NCBI GenBank assembly: GCA_964393895.1
Contig: CAYMWP010000035.1
Span: 1 to 33,613, forward strand
Length of the DNA: 33,613 nucleotides
Source: B4-G1 sp964393895
GTDB lineage: Bacteria > Chloroflexota > Anaerolineae > B4-G1
Reading direction: 5' to 3'
Made by a program: the position numbers and the translations under genes. Every line of letters starts with the position of its first letter. Positions within the stretch are counted from its first letter, which is position 1. The notes beneath the pieces were generated by a model. That model made no database searches. It saw only the letters and a list, made by a program, of their open reading frames with translations, and was not told where the DNA came from. Shown in pieces: positions 8,218-16,126 of this stretch.

Positions 8218-9534
8218 TCAGTCGGACTGGAACAGTCCGCGCTTGGCGTCGGAAACGACCGGCAGTGTCAGCAGCGCGTGGGGCACGATCAACACGTCCA
8301 GATCTTTTCCCAATTCGCGGGCGGCCAGCGCCAGCGCCTCCTCCATCGTCGCAACAGCCGTCATCTTGCAGGCCGTCACCACCTCTGGCGTCTCGCTGCC
8401 GACGATGATGACGCGCGCTCCCTCCAGCACCTTGGCCATCACAAACGCTCGCTGCTGACCGGGCGGGTAGCCGTGCTGGCGGGCGTCGTCCAGGATAAAT
8501 TGAACGTCGGGCGCGTCTCGCATGGCGGCCAGGAAGCGCTGCTCGCCCACCCCATCCCCCGCCCCCTCCTCGCAACGGGCCGGGATGATGAGAAATCCAC
8601 CCGGCTTGACCACCGGCGTCGGCGCGAAGAAGAGGTAGGAGGCAGCGCGGCTGGCCTGGTAAAGATTGGCGTCCTTGGGAAAGCCCACCCCGCCGATGGC
8701 GACGTCGTACTGGTGGGGAATGTTCACCTCGTAGATGGAGCGGGCAAAAGCGACCAATTGGGCGTGCGTCTCCACCGGCTCGCCGGCCTCGACGCAGACG
8801 ACGCGCTTCTCGTCGTCCAGCACCACGTTGAGGATGAAGCGGAGCCCCGCGCGGCGGGCCGCCTCGGTGATCGCCTCGTGGAAGGGATTGCCCTTGATGC
8901 GGCCCAGGCGGGTGCCGGGGTGATCCACAAAAGCCGGGCCGTGGGTGTGGGCGATGAGCGCTTCGCCCGCCGCCCCCACCGCCAGAGTCTTGCGCCCGCC
9001 AGAGTAGCCGGCGTACTGGTGCGGCTCGACGATCCCCGTGGCGATCAGTAAATCCGCCTCGACCGCCGCCCGGTGAGCCGAGACTGGCGTTCCACCGGGC
9101 GTGACGCCTAAATCCACCAGCGCGTCAGGGTTCTGCGGCTCGTTGTCAATCACGCGGTAGCGCTCCACCACCGTCTGGCCCAGCTTGGCGACCTTTTCCT
9201 CTGGCGTCGAGGGGCGGTGCATACCGATGCCACACAGCAGGGTGACGTCCTCGTCGCGCACGCCGGCCGTCTCCAACTCCCGCAGCAGCGCCGGAACCAG
9301 CAGATGGTCGGGGCTGGCGCGGGTGATGTCGGTGAAGGCGATACAGACGGTTGCGCCCGGCTCGACCAGTTCCCCCAACGGCGGCGAACCAATGGGACTG
9401 GACAGCGCCTCGGCGATGGCGGCCTCCACGTCGGCCAACGGCTCCGCCGGTTTGGACGTGACCACCGTGCCGCGCATACCCGGCGACAGATCGAACTCGA
9501 GCGTTGACTTGCTGTAGGGAACGTTATATCTCAT
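8218..9534 (-). CDS. larA: Nickel-pincer lactate racemase family protein LarA
   Basis: A 438-residue protein of the LarA (DUF2088) family, which racemises or epimerises 2-hydroxyacids through a covalently bound pyridinium-bisthiocarboxylate nickel cofactor. The residues known from Lactiplantibacillus plantarum LarA (His108, His174, Lys184, His200) line up with a constant offset of two: His106 (GMHRPST), His172 (EPHQYAGYSGG), Lys182 (SGGRK, cofactor attachment) and His198 (HTHG). It therefore looks catalytically complete. The family also includes malate and other hydroxyacid racemases and sugar-acid epimerases, so lactate is inferred from the glcFD neighbours. The cofactor-making genes larB, larC and larE are absent from this window. 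The ATG at 9534 uses a GGAGG that falls inside a dispersed repeat. Confidence 0.9.
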   Translation of the reverse strand: MRYNVPYSKSTLEFDLSPGMRGTVVTSKPAEPLADVEAAIAEALSSPIGSPPLGELVEPGATVCIAFTDITRASPDHLLVPALLRELETAGVRDEDVTLLCGIGMHRPSTPEEKVAKLGQTVVERYRVIDNEPQNPDALVDLGVTPGGTPVSAHRAAVEADLLIATGIVEPHQYAGYSGGRKTLAVGAAGEALIAHTHGPAFVDHPGTRLGRIKGNPFHEAITEAARRAGLRFILNVVLDDEKRVVCVEAGEPVETHAQLVAFARSIYEVNIPHQYDVAIGGVGFPKDANLYQASRAASYLFFAPTPVVKPGGFLIIPARCEEGAGDGVGEQRFLAAMRDAPDVQFILDDARQHGYPPGQQRAFVMAKVLEGARVIIVGSETPEVVTACKMTAVATMEEALALAARELGKDLDVLIVPHALLTLPVVSDAKRGLFQSD

Positions 9535-9565
9535 TCTCTGTGTCCTCCGCGTCTCTGCGGTGAGA
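9535..9565. repeat. Dispersed intergenic repeat abutting larA
   Basis: Read on the minus strand, this ends in CGCAGAGACGCGGAGGACAC just before the larA ATG. It resembles a purine-rich repeat often seen between genes in Chloroflexota and other environmental genomes (from memory, not checked). The larA Shine-Dalgarno GGAGG is part of it. Confidence 0.5.
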
Positions 9566-9643
9566 TGGGGTGATCACCAGTTCTACCCACCTTTGTCGAG
9601 TCAACGACACACTCTCTCCCCAGCGGCATTGAACGTAGCCACC

Positions 9644-9672
9644 ACTGTAGCACAGACATTCTACCGGGACAA
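9644..9672 (-). promoter_or_regulatory. Candidate promoter of larA-glcF-glcD
   Basis: On the minus strand TTGTCC (9672-9667), a 17-nt spacer and TACAGT (9649-9644) lie about 110 nt before the larA start. The match is moderate and no operator-like palindrome was recognised near it. The rest of 9535-9816 shows no convincing gene. Confidence 0.4.
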
Positions 9673-9816
9673 GTGCACATCATCACCCACTGCGGCGCAT
9701 AACGTCACAACGAGAGGCCCCCCTAATCCGGGGATTCAGGGAGTCCTCACACAGCGCCGACACCGACCAGCCTGAGATAAAGCTGCGTGCAAAGCGCGCC
9801 CCCAGCCCTCTGCCAA

Positions 9817-10275
9817 TCAACGTAACGCAGCGTACCCCGTCCTCAACATACGCAGTCCCAGCAGGATCGCCGCCAGCCCCAACGCCAGCGCCCCCATTCC
9901 CCGGATGGGGCCGCCTCCGGTGACGGGCAATTCGGCAGGAGCGACCGGCGTGAGGGTCGGCGTGGGAGAGGGAGTGGACGTTGTATCCATTCCCCCGCCG
10001 CTCCCTCCGGCGACTTTTGTAGCAGGGGTAAAAGTCGCCGTTGGCCGGAGCATGACCGTGGGGAGACCAGTAGCTGTAGCCGGGACAGGCGCGCCGGTGG
10101 GTGTGGGGGACGGGGTCTCTAGCGCCGCCTCGGATACAACCGCCGGCGCGGAGGGCAATAGCTCAACCAGTGACAGCGCCGCTGTTGCTATTCCCAACAG
10201 GATAAGGAACAACCCGACGAGGACGCGCCGTTTTTTCTTCTTGACCTCCTCGTCCAGCAGGCTCTCCTCGAACAT
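9817..10275 (-). CDS. Small membrane-anchored Thr/Pro-rich protein with LPxTG-like C-terminus
   Basis: A 152-residue protein I do not recognise by name. A basic KKKKRR stretch precedes an N-terminal membrane helix (about 18-38). A Pro/Thr/Ser-rich linker (about 54-113) ends at LPVTG (116-120), followed by a hydrophobic helix (about 127-141) and an Arg-containing tail. That tripartite end matches a sortase cell-wall sorting signal, though an atypical one: several residues separate motif and helix, and the N-terminus looks like a signal anchor. The ATG at 10275 shares one base with the preceding stop (TGATG), so translation is coupled to the HhH protein. A 52-codon upstream extension of the frame is rejected as shadow. 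No sortase gene is in the window. Confidence 0.7.
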   Translation of the reverse strand: MFEESLLDEEVKKKKRRVLVGLFLILLGIATAALSLVELLPSAPAVVSEAALETPSPTPTGAPVPATATGLPTVMLRPTATFTPATKVAGGSGGGMDTTSTPSPTPTLTPVAPAELPVTGGGPIRGMGALALGLAAILLGLRMLRTGYAALR

Positions 10276-10859
10276 CACGGCTCTCTTTGCGCCCAGTCGC
10301 GGGCCTGTTCGATCCAGGACGCGACGTTCACCCGCTGCCACTCTTTGATATCGAGCATGCGGCGCAGTTGGTCGGGGTCTGACGCGACCAGTTGCTGGTA
10401 CGTATTCACTCCGGCATCCCGCAGCTTCCACTGGTAGACCGGCCCAATCCCCTTGATGACCGTCAGATCGTCCGGGTGGGTGCGCTGGTAAGCCTCGAAC
10501 TCGTCGCGCAGGCCGTCCAACTGAGCGTCCAGCGCCGAGAGTCGCGAGCGGAGCTGGCCCACCTCCTCGTCCCGCTGGCTCAGGAACCCGACCAGGGTCT
10601 CCGAGGCAGGTTCACCCTCCTGCCCTCCCAGAGCGAGCGCCGCGCTTCCTCGTTGCTCCAATTGGCGTCGCAGTTCCCGGTTCTTGCGATATGCTTCGTC
10701 AATGAGCCACTCAGTGACAAATCCAACGATGCCACCGGCGACCACCAGCAGCAGGCCCACGAACAGGTTCAGCGTGGCGCCGGCGCCAAAGGCCCAGGCG
10801 ACGATGAACCCAACGACCAGCCCCAAAACGACCAGAGCCACACCAATGACTATCTTCAT
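10275..10859 (-). CDS. Membrane protein with coiled coil and helix-hairpin-helix domain
   Basis: A 194-residue protein with two N-terminal membrane helices (about 3-24 and 30-52), a charged coiled coil (about 56-128) and a C-terminal helix-hairpin-helix-like domain (about 131-190, with VIKGIGPVYQWKLRDAGV). Such domains, related to the DNA-binding HhH of polymerases and ligases, occur at the ends of many bacterial membrane proteins of unknown role. The ATG at 10859 has a strong AGAGGAGG site and lies behind a clear promoter. It is the first gene of a two-gene operon with the LPxTG-like protein. Its function is not known; tethering nucleic acid or a partner at the membrane is possible but unproven. 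Confidence 0.8.
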   Translation of the reverse strand: MKIVIGVALVVLGLVVGFIVAWAFGAGATLNLFVGLLLVVAGGIVGFVTEWLIDEAYRKNRELRRQLEQRGSAALALGGQEGEPASETLVGFLSQRDEEVGQLRSRLSALDAQLDGLRDEFEAYQRTHPDDLTVIKGIGPVYQWKLRDAGVNTYQQLVASDPDQLRRMLDIKEWQRVNVASWIEQARDWAQREP

Positions 10860-10897
10860 CTCGATCCTCCTCTAATATGTCGCCACAGCACAGGGTC

Positions 10898-10926
10898 AGT
10901 ATAGCACAACGACGGCCCGAAGGCAA
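10898..10926 (-). promoter_or_regulatory. Sigma70-type promoter of the HhH/LPxTG-like operon
   Basis: On the minus strand TTGCCT (10926-10921), a 17-nt spacer and TATACT (10903-10898) lie about 40 nt before the start codon. Confidence 0.7.
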
Positions 10927-10959
10927 TTGGCGAGAGCGTCGCATAGCTCCAATGTCCCA

Positions 10960-10988
10960 TTGACTAACACCCCGTTTTGCTTTATACT
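10960..10988 (+). promoter_or_regulatory. Sigma70-type promoter giving a near-leaderless ABC permease mRNA
   Basis: TTGACT (10960-10965), a 17-nt spacer and TATACT (10983-10988). The expected transcription start, about 7 nt further, is only about 3 nt before the ATG at 10998, leaving no room for a Shine-Dalgarno. This also rules out the ATG at 10977, which lies inside the spacer. Confidence 0.75.
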
Positions 10989-10997
10989 GTGTCGCTT

Positions 10998-12107
10998 ATG
11001 TCTATCCTTCGGTTTACAAGCGTGCTCGTCAAAGAGTACCGTCACATCCTGCGCGAGCCGCGTACCCTGTGGATGGTGTTCCTCTCCCCCGCCTTTGTCC
11101 TGATCGCCCTTTCCATGATCTTTACCAGCGGCAACGGCCGCATCAACCTGGCGCTGTGGGACGAGGATCGCACCCCCCTGTCGCGCCAGTTCGCCGCCAC
11201 CCTCTCCGGCGACGACGATTTCTCCGTCAGCTATGCGTCCGATTACAAAGAGATCGAAACGCTGCTGGTGAAACGAGACATTGACGCGGCGCTGATCATC
11301 CCGCCCGGCTTTGCCGACACGATCCAGAACGACGACACTGCCCCCGTGCAGGTCATCCTGGATGGGGTGGATACCCTCGTCGCCGGGCAGGCGACCGGCA
11401 GCCTGCTGGGTCACGCCGCCGATTTCGGAGTGACGTTGAGCCGCCAGCTCTCTCTATCCACGTTGCCGCTCAAGGTCCACTCCCAATCCGCCTACCTGCC
11501 CGACGCGGCCGAGCGCGAGAGCATGATCCCCGGTCTCATCCCCATCGTCTTCTCCCTGCCGGTAATGGCGGCCGCCCTGGCCCTGGCCCGCGAACGCGAG
11601 ACCGGATCGCTGGAATCGCTCATCGCCACCCCCGTCCGCGGGCTAGAGTACCTGGGAGGCAAGTTGATCGCCTACGTCACTGCGGCGCTGGTCGGGCTGC
11701 TGCCGGTGTGGTTGACGACCACCCTGCTGTTCCACGTCCCCTTCCGGGGCAATCTGTTGCTGCTCCTGTTACTGGCGACCGACTTTTTGCTCGCCAGCGT
11801 GGGGATGGCTCTCTTCATCGGCAACCTGGTGCGCAGCCAGCAGACCGCCACCGTGGTCGCCCTGTTCATCTTTTTCGTGCCCGGGTTCTTTCTGACCGGC
11901 ATGATTGATCCCATAGACACTACCGATCTGCTGGGCGCCGCCTTCTCCTACGCACTGCCCAGCACCCACTTTGTGTCCATCTGCCGCGCCATCTTTCTCA
12001 AAGGAGCCACTCTGAGCGAGATGTACCGTCCGGCCCTGGCACTGCTGATCCTCTCTATCATCTGGATGGGGCTGGGCACACTGACTTTTAAGAAACGGAT
12101 GCGCTGA
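10998..12107 (+). CDS. ABC-2 type transporter permease (first of pair)
   Basis: A 369-residue permease of the ABC-2/NatB-like type. A cytoplasmic N-terminus (VLVKEYRHILREPRTL) and first helix (about 23-43) are followed by a large extracytoplasmic domain (about 45-170) and then five or more membrane helices, beginning near the PGLIPIVFSLPVMAAAL segment. ETGSLESLIATPVRGLEYLGGK is the typical cytoplasmic coupling segment. Such permeases usually pair with an ATPase to export drugs, lipids or polysaccharides; none is encoded here. The start at 10998 is chosen because of the promoter position. The stop overlaps the next ATG (TGATG). Confidence 0.9.
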   Translation: MSILRFTSVLVKEYRHILREPRTLWMVFLSPAFVLIALSMIFTSGNGRINLALWDEDRTPLSRQFAATLSGDDDFSVSYASDYKEIETLLVKRDIDAALIIPPGFADTIQNDDTAPVQVILDGVDTLVAGQATGSLLGHAADFGVTLSRQLSLSTLPLKVHSQSAYLPDAAERESMIPGLIPIVFSLPVMAAALALARERETGSLESLIATPVRGLEYLGGKLIAYVTAALVGLLPVWLTTTLLFHVPFRGNLLLLLLLATDFLLASVGMALFIGNLVRSQQTATVVALFIFFVPGFFLTGMIDPIDTTDLLGAAFSYALPSTHFVSICRAIFLKGATLSEMYRPALALLILSIIWMGLGTLTFKKRMR

Positions 12108-13387
12108 TGCAAGTCATTTTTAATCGTATTTGGGGTCTGGTCAAAAAAGAATTGTTACAACTGAGCCGTGACAAGCTGCTGCTCGCGTTCGTGCTCGTAG
12201 CGCCATTGCTAGAACTGACACTGATGGGCGGCCTGACCGGAGGAGGCGTGCAGAACTTGCCGCTGGCCGTAGTAGACCTGGACCGCAGCCGGGCCAGCCG
12301 CGAGCTGATCACCCGCCTGGATCAGACGGACGAACTCTTGATAAAGACTTATGAGGACAGCGTCGCTCAGGCCCAGGAGCAGATGCAGAGCGGGCAGATC
12401 GGCGTCATCGTCGTGGCGCCTCCCGGCTACGGAGAAGCACTGACCGATCCTCAACAGCCCGCCGAGGTGCAGGTCATCGCCGACGGCTCCAATCACGTGG
12501 TGTCCAGCGCCGCCATCGGCACGGTCGAGAACGTGGCCGCCGAGATCGTACAGGACCTCACCGCCCGCTACGGGGTCGCCAGCGGGGGGCCGGTGGAGAT
12601 GCGCTTTGCAGCCCGCTTCAACGCCACCCTCGACGGTCAGCCCGGCGCTATCACCATGATGCTGGGCCTGATCGTCTACCAGGTGACTCTGATCATCGCC
12701 GCGCAGAGCTTTACCCGCGAGCGAGAACTGGGCACGATGGAGCAACTGCGCGTCACACCGCTCGGCCGCCTGGAGTTGATAGCGGGCAAAGCTATCCCCA
12801 CCCTGCTCGTGGGCCTGGTGGACTGTCTGCTGATGACGGGGGTGGCCGTCGCCTGGTTCGACATTCCGGTGCGCGGCTCGCTATTGCTCCTGATGCTGCT
12901 CACGGTTCCATTCATCCTGACGCAGATCGGCTGGGGGACGCTCATCTCGCTCGTCTCCCGCACTCAGCAGCAGGCGATGCTGTTCGTCTTTGCGCTGGCG
13001 ATGCTAGAGATAGCCTGCTCTGGCTTTCTGGTGCCAGCGAGCAGCCTGCCCGAGACGATGCGCCTGCTCTCACACATCTCGTCGGTGCAGCACTATATGG
13101 TGATCTTGCGCGGCGTGATGCTGCGCGGGGCCGGGATAGGCGTGTTGTGGCAATCGGCGCTGGCGCTCAGCGGGATCGCGCTCGGCGTGGCGACGCTGGC
13201 CTGGCTGCGACTCTGGCTGGGGCTGGATACCGACTCGCTGAAACAGCGGATACAGATCTGGCGGCACATCTACCGCCGCAATCGCCGCCGGCGACGACAG
13301 GTGGGCAGCGGTACCAGAAGGAGACCCAGACTCGGCGCGCAGAAACCTCGGCCAGCCTACGTAGACGTGCGCGTCGAAGAGAGATAA
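12107..13387 (+). CDS. ABC-2 type transporter permease (second of pair)
   Basis: A 426-residue ABC-2 permease with the same plan as its upstream neighbour: an N-terminal KKELLQLSRDKLLL segment and helix, an extracytoplasmic domain (about 45-180), then membrane helices with ERELGTMEQLRVTPLGRLELIAGK as the coupling segment. The two would form a heterodimeric membrane channel. The last ~45 residues are strikingly basic (RRNRRRRRQ, GTRRRPR) and should lie in the cytoplasm. The start overlaps the previous stop by one base. The cognate ATP-binding subunit is not in the window. A strong terminator follows. Confidence 0.9.
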   Translation: MQVIFNRIWGLVKKELLQLSRDKLLLAFVLVAPLLELTLMGGLTGGGVQNLPLAVVDLDRSRASRELITRLDQTDELLIKTYEDSVAQAQEQMQSGQIGVIVVAPPGYGEALTDPQQPAEVQVIADGSNHVVSSAAIGTVENVAAEIVQDLTARYGVASGGPVEMRFAARFNATLDGQPGAITMMLGLIVYQVTLIIAAQSFTRERELGTMEQLRVTPLGRLELIAGKAIPTLLVGLVDCLLMTGVAVAWFDIPVRGSLLLLMLLTVPFILTQIGWGTLISLVSRTQQQAMLFVFALAMLEIACSGFLVPASSLPETMRLLSHISSVQHYMVILRGVMLRGAGIGVLWQSALALSGIALGVATLAWLRLWLGLDTDSLKQRIQIWRHIYRRNRRRRRQVGSGTRRRPRLGAQKPRPAYVDVRVEER

Positions 13388-13388
13388 C

Positions 13389-13411
13389 GGGGCAAGTTGG
13401 GAACTTGCCCC
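13389..13411. repeat. Perfect 10-bp hairpin after the ABC permeases
   Basis: GGGGCAAGTT, a GGG loop and AACTTGCCCC form a perfect stem directly after the stop codon. A related stretch (GGGGCAAG...) lies near 17195, so this is probably a dispersed element that may add to transcription termination. Confidence 0.6.
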
Positions 13412-13428
13412 CCCATGTCCCAACGAGA

Positions 13429-13468
13429 AACGCCCCCAGGGCCGCGGCCCCGGGGGCGTTCGTCTTTT
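13429..13468. terminator. Rho-independent terminator between the permease operon and dnaN
   Basis: AACGCCCCC (13429-13437) pairs with GGGGGCGTT (13452-13460), with GGG/CCC extending the stem inside. CGTCTTTTG follows on the plus strand. On the minus strand the stem is followed by TTTCTCG, so it may stop dnaN transcripts as well. Confidence 0.75.
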
Positions 13469-13480
13469 GAGCGGGCGGGG

Positions 13481-14614
13481 TCAGCGCCCCAGATGCATCG
13501 GCATGATCACGTGGGTAAAATCCGCCTCACCCACGGGCCGGATGACGCCGGGGCTGGAGGAAGTGGTCGTATCCAGCGCCACCTGGGGACTGCCGGCCAC
13601 CGAGAGCACCTCGATCAGATATCTGACGTTGAAAGCGATCTCGATCTCATCTCCCTCGATGCTGGCATCCAGTTCGCTCACGTCGTCGCCGGTCTCGGCC
13701 GAGGTGGCCGAGACGACTATGTGACCGGGGGACAACTCGCTGCCGGGCTTGACGTGCAAACGGCCAATGTGGGCCGCGTCGCGGGCAAAGATGAGGGCCG
13801 TCTTGCACGCTTTTACGAACGAGGCCGTATCCACCACCGTATGCGTGGTGCGCTCTTTGGGAATGATCTGGTTATAATCCGGAAAATTGCCGTCAATCAA
13901 CTGCGAAACCAGCACGACGTCGGTGAGTTGAAAGAGCACCTGGTTGCGGGTGGGGGTGACGGTAATGACGACAGGCTCTTTCTGCTCGCCGCTGATGCGG
14001 CCCAGTTCGGTCAACGCGCGGGCGGGGACGATGATGCTAAAAGGGTCAGCGACGGATTGGGACAATGAGACGGTGCGCACCGAGAGGCGAAAGCCGTCGG
14101 CCGCGGCCAGCGTGAGCTGTGAGTCCTCGAACTTGGCTAGCACGCCGGTGAGGATAGGGCGGCTCTCGTCGGTGGCGGCGGCAAAGGCGACCTGCTGAAT
14201 CGCCGTGCGCAGCACGTCAGGCTCGATGAGGATGCCGCCTTCCCCCTCCGGCTTTGGCACGATGGGGAACTCTTGCGCGTCAATGCCCTTGATATTAGAC
14301 TCGCTGCGGCCGGCACGCAGGTTGAGCGTCTGGGTACGCTCCACCAATTCCATATCCACCTGCTCCGGCGGCAGAGCGTTGATCAGGTCTATGAGAGTGC
14401 GAGCCGGAACAGTGGTCGCTCCCTCCTCCTCCACCCTGGCCCCAATCCAACAACTGATTCCAACCTCCAGATTGGTGGCGGATAGTTTGAGCCGTCCGGC
14501 ATCGGTCGCCAGGAGCACGTTGCCGAGCACCGGAAGCGTGGAGCGAGGCGAAACCGCGCGCCCGACGATGCCAAGTCCTTTAGCCAAGTTTTCCTGCAAA
14601 CAAGAGATCTTCAT
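13481..14614 (-). CDS. dnaN: DNA polymerase III sliding clamp (beta subunit)
   Basis: A 377-residue beta clamp, the usual length, with three clamp folds (about 1-120, 121-250, 251-377). Family signatures include TLPVLGNVLL near the N-terminus, the central DESRPILTGV and LAAADGFRLS, and the C-terminal VIMPMHL that forms part of the protein-binding cleft. The ring tethers polymerase III to DNA. The ATG at 14614 has GAGGAGG upstream; the frame runs 12 codons further back, but that region is leader. It stands alone, not beside dnaA or recF, and is divergent from the tRNA-Gly gene. Confidence 0.97.
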   Translation of the reverse strand: MKISCLQENLAKGLGIVGRAVSPRSTLPVLGNVLLATDAGRLKLSATNLEVGISCWIGARVEEEGATTVPARTLIDLINALPPEQVDMELVERTQTLNLRAGRSESNIKGIDAQEFPIVPKPEGEGGILIEPDVLRTAIQQVAFAAATDESRPILTGVLAKFEDSQLTLAAADGFRLSVRTVSLSQSVADPFSIIVPARALTELGRISGEQKEPVVITVTPTRNQVLFQLTDVVLVSQLIDGNFPDYNQIIPKERTTHTVVDTASFVKACKTALIFARDAAHIGRLHVKPGSELSPGHIVVSATSAETGDDVSELDASIEGDEIEIAFNVRYLIEVLSVAGSPQVALDTTTSSSPGVIRPVGEADFTHVIMPMHLGR

Positions 14615-14654
14615 AGTGTGGCCCTCCTCAAGATTTGATGACCCAAGCAAACTC

Positions 14655-14683
14655 AGTATACCCCAACTTTACAACCCGCACAA
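14655..14683 (-). promoter_or_regulatory. Candidate dnaN promoter
   Basis: On the minus strand TTGTGC (14683-14678), a 17-nt spacer and TATACT (14660-14655) lie about 40 nt before the dnaN ATG. Confidence 0.6.
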
Positions 14684-14708
14684 GTGAACAAACTAACACT
14701 TGCTACAC

Positions 14709-14736
14709 TTGCAACTTGCCTGCTTTCTGGTATAAT
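14709..14736 (+). promoter_or_regulatory. tRNA-Gly promoter
   Basis: TTGCAA (14709-14714), a 16-nt spacer and the perfect TATAAT (14731-14736) end 13 nt before the mature tRNA 5' end. Confidence 0.7.
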
Positions 14737-14749
14737 GTCGTCGCTTTAA

Positions 14750-14822
14750 GCGGGCGTAGTTCAGTTGGTAGAACACCTCCTTGCCAAGGAGAAGGTCACG
14801 AGTTCGAGTCTCGTCGCCCGCT
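14750..14822 (+). tRNA. tRNA-Gly (anticodon GCC)
   Basis: A 73-nt cloverleaf with acceptor stem GCGGGCG/CGCCCGC and discriminator T. The anticodon arm is CTCCT-TGCCAAG-GAG type with GCC at 14783-14785. The T arm contains GTTCGAGTC. No CCA is encoded. It has its own promoter and a terminator just downstream. Confidence 0.97.
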
Positions 14823-14835
14823 CTTTGTGTTAGTG

Positions 14836-14880
14836 ACCAAGAGGCAGCACCGAGCAGGCCGGTGGCTTCTTGGTTTTTTT
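14836..14880 (+). terminator. Rho-independent terminator of tRNA-Gly
   Basis: ACCAAGA (14836-14842) pairs with TCTTGGT (14868-14874), with an inner CACCG/CGGTG stem, followed by a run of T at 14874-14880. Confidence 0.85.
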
Positions 14881-14924
14881 CTCGCGAGTGCACCACCCTA
14901 GGAACAGACGTTCTCATCGTTACA

Positions 14925-16106
14925 ATGTCCAAAAATCCCCCATCAAACCTGGCGATCCCAACCCAACGATTCCAAACAGGCCACGTGCTCGCCATCAGCG
15001 CCGGGCACGCGGTGCACGATACCTATACCGCTTTCCTGGCCCCCCTGCTGCCGGCCTTTATCACCAATCTATCTCTATCCAAGACCGAGGCCGGACTGCT
15101 GACGGTCTTTATGCAGTGGCCATCCCTCTCGCAGCCCTTCATCGGCCACCTGGCCGACCGGGTAAGTTTGCGCTATTTTGTCATCCTGGCTCCCCTGGTG
15201 ACGTCTATGGCGATGAGCTTGTTGGGCATAGCGCCCAGTTATGGAGTGCTGGCGATGTTCTTGCTGGTGGCCGGCGCCAGTTCCGCCAGTATGCACGCCG
15301 TGGGGCCGGTGATGGCCGGGCGACTATCGGGCCGTAACCTGGGCCGGGGGATGGGCTTTTGGATGGTGGGCGGCGAATTGGGCCGCACGCTGGGACCGCT
15401 CGTGATCGTAACCGCCGTCCGCCTGCTGGCGCTGGAAGGTACGCCCTGGCTGATGCTGGGCGGGTTCCTGGCCTCGGCCATCCTCTACACCCGACTCAAG
15501 GATGTGCCGGGCCGCCCCCTGGAAGCCGGACAACCCCGTCCCTGGCGACGGGCGCTGCGGGCGATGAGACCACTTCTGATCCCGCTATGCGGCGTCATCG
15601 TAGCGCGCGCCTTTATGAACGCGGCGCTGACTACCTTTCTACCCACTTTTCTGAGCGAGGAGGGGGCCGAACTCTGGCTCGCCGGGGCTGCTCTTTCGAT
15701 CCTGGAAGCTGCGGGCGTGGTGGGCGCATTGCTGGGTGGCTCGATCAGCGATCGGATTGAACGCCGGTGGGTTCTCTTTGTCTCTATGCTTACTACGCCG
15801 CTGTTGATGTTTATCTTTCTGACCATCGGCGGATGGATTCAATTCCCTCTCCTTTTGATGTTGGGCTTTATCTCGCTCTCGGTCTCTCCCGTCGTGATGG
15901 CGCTGGTGCAGGAGAGCTTTCCCGAAAACCGGGCGCTGACCAACGGCATCTACATGGCGCTGAACTTTATCCTTCATTCAGGGGTCGTAGTGGCGATAGG
16001 GGGATTGGGCGATCTGTTCGGGCTACGTCTGGCCTTTATCTTTAGTGGGGCGGTCGCGCTTTTGGGGCTCCCGCTCATATTCTTCTTGCCCAAGCCCGGC
16101 CATTGA
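14925..16106 (+). CDS. MFS transporter, Fsr (fosmidomycin resistance)-like
   Basis: A 393-residue major facilitator with about 12 helices. The opening SAGHAVHDTYTAFLAPLLPAF, the loop-2 motif GHLADRVSLRY, and a MHAVGPVMAGRLSGRNLGRGMG segment near helix 4-5 match the Fsr-like subfamily of MFS exporters. Its substrate is unknown; some family members export fosmidomycin or other small molecules. The ATG at 14925 is chosen because the conserved domain begins soon after it and the upstream frame crosses the tRNA and terminator. No strong Shine-Dalgarno or promoter was seen after the tRNA terminator. Confidence 0.88.
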   Translation: MSKNPPSNLAIPTQRFQTGHVLAISAGHAVHDTYTAFLAPLLPAFITNLSLSKTEAGLLTVFMQWPSLSQPFIGHLADRVSLRYFVILAPLVTSMAMSLLGIAPSYGVLAMFLLVAGASSASMHAVGPVMAGRLSGRNLGRGMGFWMVGGELGRTLGPLVIVTAVRLLALEGTPWLMLGGFLASAILYTRLKDVPGRPLEAGQPRPWRRALRAMRPLLIPLCGVIVARAFMNAALTTFLPTFLSEEGAELWLAGAALSILEAAGVVGALLGGSISDRIERRWVLFVSMLTTPLLMFIFLTIGGWIQFPLLLMLGFISLSVSPVVMALVQESFPENRALTNGIYMALNFILHSGVVVAIGGLGDLFGLRLAFIFSGAVALLGLPLIFFLPKPGH

Positions 16107-16126
16107 GATGTGAGGGTAGCGCTCCC

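Noticed and set aside
9560..9775. 71-codon plus-strand frame upstream of larA
   Set aside because: It crosses a dispersed repeat and the larA promoter; no Shine-Dalgarno or protein character.
10977..10997. Upstream ATG (10977) as start of the first ABC permease
   Set aside because: It lies inside the promoter spacer and -10 region; the ATG at 10998 fits the expected transcription start.
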